Shown: positions 33,506 through 40,102 of the stretch, piece by piece
How the letters are laid out: the number at the start of each line of letters is the position of its first letter
How positions within the stretch are numbered: the stretch's first letter is position 1
Assembly (NCBI GenBank): GCA_003599195.1
Contig: QZIZ01000166.1
Span: 1-42,032 of the forward strand
Direction of reading: 5' to 3'
Length of the DNA stretch: 42,032 nucleotides
Source: Deltaproteobacteria bacterium
GTDB lineage: Bacteria > Desulfobacterota > Desulfobaccia > Desulfobaccales > 0-14-0-80-60-11
Notes under the pieces: generated by a model
Told to the model about the DNA's origin: nothing
Database searches by the model: none
What the model saw: the letters and a program-made list of their open reading frames with translations, nothing else
Position numbers and translations under genes: made by a program

Positions 33506-34666
33506 ATGAGTTACTCGGCAAAACACGACGACCGCAGAAAAGCCTGGTCTCCCGGTTCCCGGAGTTCCTTGGCCATCTGTTGTTTCCTGGCCGGCCTGCT
33601 GGCCCTGGCGTGGCCCCCGGCGGCCCAGGCTATCCGCCTGAAAGACGTGGCTTCTTTTAAGGGGGTGCGCTCCAACCAGCTGCTGGGAAACGGCCTGGTG
33701 GTGGGCTTAAACGGCACCGGCGACGGCACCAACGTGGGTTTCAACACCCAGGAATTGGCCAATATGCTGGCCAATATGGGCATCAACGTGGACCGGAGCA
33801 AACTCAAGGTGAAGAATATCGCCGCGGTGGCCGTGACCGCGCTGCTGCCTCCTTTTGCCCGGGTGGGGTCCCAGATCGACGTCCTGGTGTCCTCCATGGG
33901 CGACGCCAAGAGCCTCCAGGGCGGCACCCTGGTGCTCACCCCCATGAAAGGGGTTGACGGCCAGGTCTATGCCCTGGCCCAGGGCGCGGTCTCTGTGGGA
34001 GGCTTTGTGGCCAGCGGCGACGCCGGCGGCGGCGTCACCAAAAACCATCCCACCGCGGGCCGCATTGCCAGCGGGGCCACGGTGGAGCGGGAGATTCCTT
34101 TTGACTTTGCGGGCAAGCAGGACATCATCCTGGCCCTCAATACTCCGGACTTCACCACCGCCACCCGGGCCGTGGGCGCCATCAACCGGCACCTCAAGGG
34201 CAACTACGCAGCCTCCCAGGACGGCGGCACCATCTGCATCAAGATGCCGCCGGTATATAAGGAAAAGATGGTCCCCTTGCTGGCTTCCCTGGAGACCCTG
34301 GAAATCGCCACGGATGCAGTGGCCAAGGTGATCATCGACGAGCGCAACGGCACGGTGGTCATGGGCGAAAATGTCCGCCTGTCCACGGTGGCCATTGCCC
34401 ACGGCAATTTGATGATCCAAATCAAGGAAAAGCCGCGCGTCTCGCAGCCCTTGCCCTTCTCCAAGGGACAAACCGTGGTGGTGCCGGACACCTCCGTTAC
34501 GGTGAAAGAGGGCGCGGACCGCCTCATGGTCCTGCCCGAGGGAGTGAACATCGGCCAGGTGGTCCAGGCCTTGAACGCCATCGGCGTCACTCCCCGGGAC
34601 TTGATCGCCATCCTGCAAGCCATCAAGGCCGCAGGCGCGCTGCAAGCCGAATTGCAGATCATCTAA
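33506..34666 (+). CDS. flgI: Flagellar P-ring protein FlgI
   Basis: This 386-residue periplasmic protein forms the P ring around the rod. A signal peptide (about 1-41, ending PAAQA) precedes IRLKDVASFKGVRSNQLLGNGLVVGLNGTGDG. The next diagnostic stretch is NIAAVAVTALLPPFARVGSQIDVLVSSMGDA, and GTLVLTPMKGVDGQVYALAQG and the C-terminal LVQALNAIGVTPRDLIAILQAI-type helix complete it. The start at 33506 lies 5 bp after the flgH stop codon with GGTGAG upstream; an in-frame ATG inside flgH would add a non-signal extension. Confidence 0.95.
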   Translation: MSYSAKHDDRRKAWSPGSRSSLAICCFLAGLLALAWPPAAQAIRLKDVASFKGVRSNQLLGNGLVVGLNGTGDGTNVGFNTQELANMLANMGINVDRSKLKVKNIAAVAVTALLPPFARVGSQIDVLVSSMGDAKSLQGGTLVLTPMKGVDGQVYALAQGAVSVGGFVASGDAGGGVTKNHPTAGRIASGATVEREIPFDFAGKQDIILALNTPDFTTATRAVGAINRHLKGNYAASQDGGTICIKMPPVYKEKMVPLLASLETLEIATDAVAKVIIDERNGTVVMGENVRLSTVAIAHGNLMIQIKEKPRVSQPLPFSKGQTVVVPDTSVTVKEGADRLMVLPEGVNIGQVVQALNAIGVTPRDLIAILQAIKAAGALQAELQII

Positions 34667-34676
34667 GGAGAAAAGC

Positions 34677-35165
34677 ATGGGTTCCCAGTCCGTTTCCAAC
34701 ATGTCTTCAGCCCCCCTGGGGGCCGCGGGCCTGAGCTCTCTCCATCTTCTGCAATACACCTCCAAGAACCCGGCCCAACAGCGCCAGAACCTGGCCCGGC
34801 TCTGCTCCGAGGTGGAGGGGGTCTTCATCAATCAACTTCTGCAGCAGATGCGGAAAACTTTTGTGGAATCTGCCGACCCCGGCAAAAAACGCACGGACTA
34901 TTATCAACTCTGCGAACACCAGATGGCCCAGGCCATGGCTGCGGGGGGCGGCCTGGGCCTGGCCCGCCGTCTCTTTGAGGACTTGCAGCACCGCATGCCC
35001 GCCGCGGCCAAGGAGAACCAGAATGACACAGATAGAAACGCCTCCGGAGAACCTGCTCCAGCAGGAGATCTCCCTGTACCGGGAACTCCTGGAATGTCTG
35101 GAACAGGAAGCCCAAGCCCTGGCAACGGCCCAGGAAGAGACGATCCTGAGCCTGGCCGCATCTAA
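34677..35165 (+). CDS. flgJ: Rod-binding protein FlgJ (N-terminal domain type) with unusual tail
   Basis: This 162-residue protein is the rod-cap type without a muramidase domain. Residues about 37-108 carry the FlgJ_N signature: LCSEVEGVFINQLLQQMRKT, then YYQLCEHQMAQAMA and GLGLARRLFEDL. FlgJ of this type usually ends just after that helix, at about 105-115 residues. Here it continues for about 48 residues, rich in Pro, Gly, Asp and Ser, all read out of frame from the start of flgN (143 nt shared). The extension may be an overprinted tail or the result of a deletion at this junction. AAGGAG precedes the ATG. Confidence 0.88.
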   Translation: MGSQSVSNMSSAPLGAAGLSSLHLLQYTSKNPAQQRQNLARLCSEVEGVFINQLLQQMRKTFVESADPGKKRTDYYQLCEHQMAQAMAAGGGLGLARRLFEDLQHRMPAAAKENQNDTDRNASGEPAPAGDLPVPGTPGMSGTGSPSPGNGPGRDDPEPGRI

Positions 35166-35436
35166 GAAAGAGATCCTGGAGCGGCTCCTGGGGGTAAGAA
35201 AGGCCAGGGAGGAAAATCCTCTTGCGGCCGGGAAGGACGCGGACCTGGATGACCTGGCCCGCTTGCAGCGCCAGGTGGCCGTCCGGAACCTCCGCAACCG
35301 GGAAATAATTGCCGCCTCTCTGGAGGTGATTCAGGAATTCATTAACCAATTCCTGCCTCCGGGCCCCGGCGTCTACCGGCAGCAGGGGCAGGTGGAGGCC
35401 GGCTCCGGGAGAACCCTGTTTCACCGCCAGGCATGA
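35023..35436 (+). CDS. flgN: Flagellar export chaperone FlgN
   Basis: This 137-residue helical protein chaperones FlgK and FlgL, encoded directly downstream. It is almost entirely helix (LLQQEISLYRELLECLEQEAQAL, TILSLAASKKEILERLL, LARLQRQVAVRNLRNREII, VIQEFINQFL) with a basic proline-rich tail, matching the FlgN family pattern. ATG at 35023 has AAGGAG about 8 nt upstream, inside flgJ. The first 48 codons overlap flgJ in another frame. The assignment rests on helical pattern, size and position. Confidence 0.82.
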   Translation: MTQIETPPENLLQQEISLYRELLECLEQEAQALATAQEETILSLAASKKEILERLLGVRKAREENPLAAGKDADLDDLARLQRQVAVRNLRNREIIAASLEVIQEFINQFLPPGPGVYRQQGQVEAGSGRTLFHRQA

Positions 35437-35441
35437 GAGGC

Positions 35442-35476
35442 AGTTTTTAGTTTTTAGTCTTTTGTTTTGAATTTTG
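35442..35476. repeat. Heptanucleotide-register repeat between flgN and flgK
   Basis: Five 7-bp units lie in register: AGTTTTT, AGTTTTT, AGTCTTT, TGTTTTG and AATTTTG. They start 6 bp after the flgN stop codon. This is the only notable spacer inside the flagellar operon upstream of flgL. Confidence 0.65.
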
Positions 35477-35506
35477 GGCTATCTACCTTAGAGAGAGAAC
35501 CTGACG

Positions 35507-37228
35507 ATGTCCGGCATATTGGGATTGATGGATATTGCCAAGAGGGCCCTGGCCGCCAACCAACTGGGGGTGGAAGTCACCGGCAACAACATCGCCAACG
35601 TCAACACCCCGGGCTACTCCCGCCAGAGGGCCATTTTCGAGACCAGCCAAGCCCTGCCCATGCCTTACGGTCCCCTGGGCTACGGGGTAAAGGTGTCGGG
35701 AATCGAACGGGCCTTCGATCCTCTGGTGGCGGCGAGGTTGGACCAAAACACCTCCTCGCTGGCTGATTATAAGGCCCGGAAAGCAGACCTGGATCAGGTG
35801 GCCAGCCTCTTCAATGAAACCCAGGACGGCGGTTTGAGCCAGCTCCTTGCCGAATTTTGGGACGCCTGGAATGACCTGGCCGACAATCCCACGGGCGCGG
35901 GGGAACGCCAAACTCTCTTGGGCCAGGCCCAGACTTTGGCCGACGCCTTCAGCTTCCGGGCCGACCAGCTGGTCCAGGCCCGGATCGACATCACCCAGCG
36001 GATCGGCCCCATCATCGAAGAAATCAACGCCCATGCCGCACGGATCGCCCAACTCAACGGGGAGATTCAAGCCATCGAAACCCCGGAACAGCACGCCAAC
36101 GATCTCCGGGATGAACGGCAATCGGAGTTGAACCAGCTCTCCGAACTCATAGGCATCCGCTACTATACCACCGGTGACGGCAGCATCAATGTCACCCTGG
36201 CCAACGGCGCCTCTCTGGTTCAGAGCATGGATTCCTATTCCTTGAGGTACGAAATCACCCCAAGCGATACCGTCTCCGTCATCTGGCAAGGCCCCGGGGG
36301 CACGGAAGAAGATGTCACCTCCGGCCTGAATGGAGGCGAACTCTCCGCCCACATTGCGGTGCGGGATACCCTGATCCCCCAATTCCAGGGAGACCTGGAC
36401 GCCCTGGCCCAGGAACTCATCGCCGGGGTCAACACCCTGCACAGCCAGGGGGTGGGGCTGGAGATGCTGTCCACGGCCACCAGCAGTTATTACGTGGCCT
36501 CCACTGCCGCTGCCCTGCAAAACAACCCCAGCCTGGCCTTCGGGGACCGCATCGCCGCCGGCCAGTTCACCGTCCACGTGGAAGACGGCAGCGGCGGGAC
36601 CACGGCCACCGCCATCAATATCACTTCGGCCACCACCCTGAGCGACCTGGCCACCGCACTGAACGCCGTTGCCGGCATCGGCGCCGCCATCGTCACCAAC
36701 GGCAGCGAGAACCGCCTGCAAATCACCGCCGACCCGGGCTATTCCTTCGGGTTTTCCGAGGATACCAGCAATGTCCTCATGGCCTTGGGCGTCAACACCT
36801 TCTTTGCCGGGGACGACGCCTGGAGTCTCAAAGTCAACGACGCCCTGGTGAGCGACCCCGACCTTATCGCCGCGGGCCGGATCGACACCCTCACCGGCGC
36901 CCATCCTCCGGGGGACAACCGCAACGCCCTGGCCCTGGCCGATCTGGAGAACCAGGCGGTAACGGGGCTGGGTGGCCTGACCTTCGAGGACGCTTACCGT
37001 CAGCTGGTGACCGATATCGGCCTGGAAGCGGAAGATGCGGCCAACAAGCAGAACTTCTACCAGGGTCTGGTGGATCAATTTACCCAGTTGCGCGACTCGG
37101 TTTCCGGGGTCTCCCTGGATGATGAATTGACCAATCTCATCAAATTTCAGAGGGCCTATCAGGCCGCGGCCCAGATGATTACCGCGGCCGACGAAATGCT
37201 GCAGGCGCTGCTGGCCATCAAGAAGTGA
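35507..37228 (+). CDS. flgK: Hook-filament junction protein FlgK (HAP1)
   Basis: This 573-residue exported protein forms the junction between hook and filament. The N-terminal coiled-coil and signature are GLMDIAKRALAANQLGVEV and GNNIANVNTPGYSRQ. The long variable middle (about 300-470) is Thr/Ala/Gly-rich, as in the exposed domains of FlgK. The C-terminal helix LIKFQRAYQAAAQMITAADEML is diagnostic. FlgN, upstream, is its chaperone. The ribosome site (GAGAGAG) is moderate. Confidence 0.96.
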   Translation: MSGILGLMDIAKRALAANQLGVEVTGNNIANVNTPGYSRQRAIFETSQALPMPYGPLGYGVKVSGIERAFDPLVAARLDQNTSSLADYKARKADLDQVASLFNETQDGGLSQLLAEFWDAWNDLADNPTGAGERQTLLGQAQTLADAFSFRADQLVQARIDITQRIGPIIEEINAHAARIAQLNGEIQAIETPEQHANDLRDERQSELNQLSELIGIRYYTTGDGSINVTLANGASLVQSMDSYSLRYEITPSDTVSVIWQGPGGTEEDVTSGLNGGELSAHIAVRDTLIPQFQGDLDALAQELIAGVNTLHSQGVGLEMLSTATSSYYVASTAAALQNNPSLAFGDRIAAGQFTVHVEDGSGGTTATAINITSATTLSDLATALNAVAGIGAAIVTNGSENRLQITADPGYSFGFSEDTSNVLMALGVNTFFAGDDAWSLKVNDALVSDPDLIAAGRIDTLTGAHPPGDNRNALALADLENQAVTGLGGLTFEDAYRQLVTDIGLEAEDAANKQNFYQGLVDQFTQLRDSVSGVSLDDELTNLIKFQRAYQAAAQMITAADEMLQALLAIKK

Positions 37229-37237
37229 GGATAGGTT

Positions 37238-38410
37238 ATGCGAGTTTCCATGCCCACCATCTTCAATAATATCCAAACCCAGTTGCAAAGATTGGTTGAG
37301 GATTTGCAGCATACTAACGCCACCATTGCCAACGGCCGCAAATATCAGCAGATCAGTGACAATCCTTTGGACGTGGGAGCCTTGATCGGCCTGAACCGGG
37401 ATTCGTCCCAGATCACCCAATACCAGCGCAATCTGGATACCGCCCATGACTGGTTGGCGGCCACCGAAACGGCCTTGACTAACATCAACCAATTGGTCAG
37501 TTCCACGGCAAGCCTGGCCGAGCAGATGGCCACCGGCACCTATACCGCCCAGCAGCGGGCTGCCGCGGCCCAGCAGGTGCAGCAGTACCTGGAAGAATTC
37601 ATGCAGATGGGCAACACCCGCTACCAGGGACACTATCTCTTGAGCGGCTATAAGATCGACACGGAACCCTTTGCAGAGCAGCCCTTTGCCATCCAGCCGC
37701 CGCAGATGCAGGCCGGATCCACCAACACCGCCTTTTCCTCCGGCACTTACACCGGCGCCGAATCCGTCACTTACATGGTGGAAATTGCCGCCGCCGGGGC
37801 TACGGGCGCGGCCACTTTCCGGGTCTCCGAAGACGGAGGCCAAACCTGGTCGGCCACCAACACCACCACGGCCGCCCCCCAGGCCATCGGCTCCGACGGG
37901 GTCCAGGTCTCTTTCGGCGCCGCGAGCAACTGGAGCGCGGGAGAGCGCTTTACTATTTCCGTGTATCAGCCGATAACTTACCAAGGTGATAACAATACCC
38001 TGGACCTGGCCATCGGCCGGGGCAGCCGCATGCAGGTCAGCCAGGTGGGGAGCGACGTGGTGGGAGGAGCCGGAGGGGCCAACGATCTCTTTCAAATTAT
38101 GGCGCAACTGAAAAGCAACCTGGAGGCCAACGATGCCGGTGAGGTGGGAAAACGCCTGGAAGAGCTGCGGGATTACCAGGCCCATCTGACCTCCGTGATC
38201 GCCGGACAGGGGGCCGCGCTCAACCGGGTGGAAATCAAGCGGAACGCTTATGACACCATCCAGGAGGGACTTACCCAGAGCATCGCCAAAAAAGGAGACA
38301 CCGATCTGATAGAGGCCGCCAACGCCATGGCCAGCAAACAATTGGCCTATCAAGCGGCGTTGCAGGCGTCCTCCATGGTCATGAATATGAGCTTGTTGAA
38401 TTATCTCTAA
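37238..38410 (+). CDS. flgL: Hook-filament junction protein FlgL (HAP3)
   Basis: This 390-residue flagellin-related protein caps the junction next to FlgK. The N-terminal region (MPTIFNNIQTQLQRL, then GRKYQQISDNPLDVGALIGL) and the C-terminal helix (LIEAANAMASKQLAYQAALQ, then SMVMNMSLLNYL) match FlgL. The variable middle (about 150-270) carries a Ser/Thr/Ala-rich beta domain. It follows flgK by 9 nt. Confidence 0.95.
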   Translation: MRVSMPTIFNNIQTQLQRLVEDLQHTNATIANGRKYQQISDNPLDVGALIGLNRDSSQITQYQRNLDTAHDWLAATETALTNINQLVSSTASLAEQMATGTYTAQQRAAAAQQVQQYLEEFMQMGNTRYQGHYLLSGYKIDTEPFAEQPFAIQPPQMQAGSTNTAFSSGTYTGAESVTYMVEIAAAGATGAATFRVSEDGGQTWSATNTTTAAPQAIGSDGVQVSFGAASNWSAGERFTISVYQPITYQGDNNTLDLAIGRGSRMQVSQVGSDVVGGAGGANDLFQIMAQLKSNLEANDAGEVGKRLEELRDYQAHLTSVIAGQGAALNRVEIKRNAYDTIQEGLTQSIAKKGDTDLIEAANAMASKQLAYQAALQASSMVMNMSLLNYL

Positions 38411-38554
38411 AAATTTTCTGGAGATTCGGATATAATAGGGCATACCTGACGCCCCCGATTCTCCAGGAAGATTCCGCGGCATGATGATCAACGGCAGGGA
38501 AGCCGGGGGGTGCAGATAATTGGCGACTGCGGCCCCCAGACCAGGAAGGTTGAT

Positions 38555-38803
38555 TTGCTAATTCTCACGCGCAAAATCGGCGAAGGTATCATTCTCGGGG
38601 ATGATATCCGCATCGCCATCTTGGAAATCCGGGGGAAACAGATCCGGATCGGCATTGAGGCCCCGCCGAACATCGTGGTTCTGCGGGAAGAAATCTACCA
38701 GCGCATCCAGGAGGAAAACCTTCGGGCCGCTGGCGTTAGAGACGTGGACTTGAAAGAAATTGCCAATATCTGGAAGCAGAAGAAAGAAAATGAGCCTGGA
38801 TAA
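38555..38803 (+). CDS. csrA: Carbon storage regulator CsrA
   Basis: This 82-residue RNA-binding translational regulator represses flagellar and metabolic mRNAs by binding GGA motifs in their leaders. The start is TTG at 38555 with AGGAAGG upstream, giving the canonical [18 protein letters not shown]. Conserved RNA contacts Leu4, Arg6 and Arg44 (in VVLREEI) are present. The C-terminal tail (about 62-82) is about 20 residues longer than in E. coli CsrA, which is common in the FliW-linked form. The 144-nt spacer behind flgL has a TATAAT at 38431-38436 but no clear -35. It overlaps fliW by 14 nt. Confidence 0.95.
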   Translation: MLILTRKIGEGIILGDDIRIAILEIRGKQIRIGIEAPPNIVVLREEIYQRIQEENLRAAGVRDVDLKEIANIWKQKKENEPG

Positions 38804-39260
38804 ACAGAAAACCCCGGTTGAGCCTGTCTCCACCACCATTGCCACCCGGCATTTCGGCGAGATCGTGGTGCGGGAAGACCAAATTATCACTTTCAGTCCG
38901 GGGTTGTTGGGGTTTTCCGACCTCCACAGATATATCCTGATCGAACACGGCCAGGACTCCCCGTTTCTCTGGCTCCAATGCGTGGACGACGCCGATCTGG
39001 CCTTCGTGGTCATTGACCCCGTCTATGTCCTGAACGATTACCAGATCGGCCCCATCAACGGCGTGAAAAAAGAACTGGAAGTGCAAAATCTCCAGGACCT
39101 GAAGGTGCTGGTGATCCTCACCATCCCTTCCGGCCGCCCCCGGGAAATGACCGCCAACCTCATGGGGCCGCTGCTGGTTAACCTGGCCAACCGCCGGGGC
39201 AAGCAACTGGTTCTGGAAAATTCCCCCTACTCCCACAAGCATCCGGTCCTGCCGGGATGA
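38790..39260 (+). CDS. fliW: CsrA antagonist / flagellar assembly factor FliW
   Basis: This 156-residue FliW binds either flagellin or CsrA and so couples filament export to CsrA activity. The signature appears as [24 protein letters not shown], then [25 protein letters not shown], and [23 protein letters not shown] near the end. ATG at 38790 is chosen because the homologous region starts soon after; the site upstream (AGAAAG) is weak, so it likely depends on coupling with csrA. Inverted repeat arms CCTGCCGG/CCGGCAGG (39248-39255, 39279-39286) straddle the stop codon and may end the transcript. Confidence 0.94.
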   Translation: MSLDKQKTPVEPVSTTIATRHFGEIVVREDQIITFSPGLLGFSDLHRYILIEHGQDSPFLWLQCVDDADLAFVVIDPVYVLNDYQIGPINGVKKELEVQNLQDLKVLVILTIPSGRPREMTANLMGPLLVNLANRRGKQLVLENSPYSHKHPVLPG

Positions 39261-39374
39261 CCACCGGGGGAATCCATGCCGGCAGGCTTCAACCCCTTTC
39301 CTTGCCTTGGTTTGCCTGATGCATGCGCCCTCCTGGAAGATAAAGGTTTTTTTCCAGCATCCCGATAAATTAAT

Positions 39375-39404
39375 TTGACATTCCTCTTGGGGGGAATATA
39401 TTAT
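39375..39404 (+). promoter_or_regulatory. Strong sigma-70 promoter for the small secreted protein
   Basis: A perfect TTGACA (39375-39380) is followed by TATATT (39397-39402, 16 bp) or TATTAT (39399-39404, 18 bp). The leader to the ATG at 39500 would be about 90 nt. The spacer 39261-39499 holds no other feature except the inverted repeat at the end of fliW. Confidence 0.7.
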
Positions 39405-39499
39405 AGCCGTGAAAGGAGTATAGCGGCTTTTTCTCGTTTACTCCACTGGGGGGGGAGGAAAGCCGGGTATCAACCTTAGCATAGAGGAGGAAGGAGAGT

Positions 39500-39841
39500 A
39501 TGCGTTCAAAAGTGGTGGTAGGGTTGATTGTGGCTTTGGTGGCTGTGGGGTTAGTAGCGGGCTTCGCCATGGCACAAGCCAAGGGTGGCGGCGCCAAGTT
39601 GCTCTGCGTCTCCAAAAAGGAGCTCAAAGGGGAAGAAACCGTGGCCTCCTGTCTGGCCAAGGGTGAGCGGTTCGCCATTGTGGATCCGTATGGCCTCGTC
39701 CGCATTCTGTCTCCCGAGGAAATCGAGCTGACCAAGGCCTTCAACCCCAAGGCTTTCGAAACTCGGGCTTTCGGTATCAAATATCAGAAATTGGCACCCC
39801 CGATTTATCCTCTGCCGGTCAGCCCGGAAGTACTCGATTAA
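39500..39841 (+). CDS. Small secreted protein of unknown function
   Basis: This 113-residue protein has a clear signal peptide (about 1-26, VVVGLIVALVAVGLVAGFAMAQA). The mature part of about 87 residues has two cysteines (LLCVSKKEL near 36 and ASCLAKGER near 51), which could form a disulfide, and a Pro-rich end (APPIYPLPVSPEVL). I do not recognise a family. It has a strong ribosome site (GAGGAGGAAGGAGAG), its own strong promoter and its own terminator, so it is a monocistronic and probably abundant product. It lies between the flagellar operon and fdhA, with no evident link to either. Confidence 0.75.
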   Translation: MRSKVVVGLIVALVAVGLVAGFAMAQAKGGGAKLLCVSKKELKGEETVASCLAKGERFAIVDPYGLVRILSPEEIELTKAFNPKAFETRAFGIKYQKLAPPIYPLPVSPEVLD

Positions 39842-39900
39842 GCCGGACTTTCCCGAAAGGGAAATCCCGGCGGCAGGGAAACCTGCGCATCAGGTCAAAG

Positions 39901-39931
39901 AGCCCCCAAGGCTTGCCTTGGGGGCTTTTTT
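39901..39931 (+). terminator. Rho-independent terminator
   Basis: AGCCCCCAAGGC and GCCTTGGGGGCT form an 11-12 bp stem with a tight loop, followed by six T's. It ends the transcript of the small secreted protein. Confidence 0.93.
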
Positions 39932-40102
39932 ATTTGAAAAACTGTTCCATCAGCTCCGGGACCCCAATAATTCCCTGGAGTTTTTCTTTTCCTTAGGCTA
40001 AGGTATTTGTGCTAAAATGGACAAGCTTGAAGTGGCCTTAGGATTATTATAAGCCTGCGAAAAGTGAGGTTTTCCCGATTTCAAGATGGAGGTAACCAAA
40101 GC

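Noticed and set aside
38396-38436. A sigma-70 or sigma-28 promoter before csrA
   Set aside because: TATAAT is perfect, but TTGAAT is 29 bp upstream, and the sigma-28 match is too loose.
35483-38491. A 1002-codon open frame antisense to flgK and flgL
   Set aside because: It is Gly/Val/Leu-rich, has no domain pattern or ribosome site, and arises from GC-rich codon use on the coding strand.
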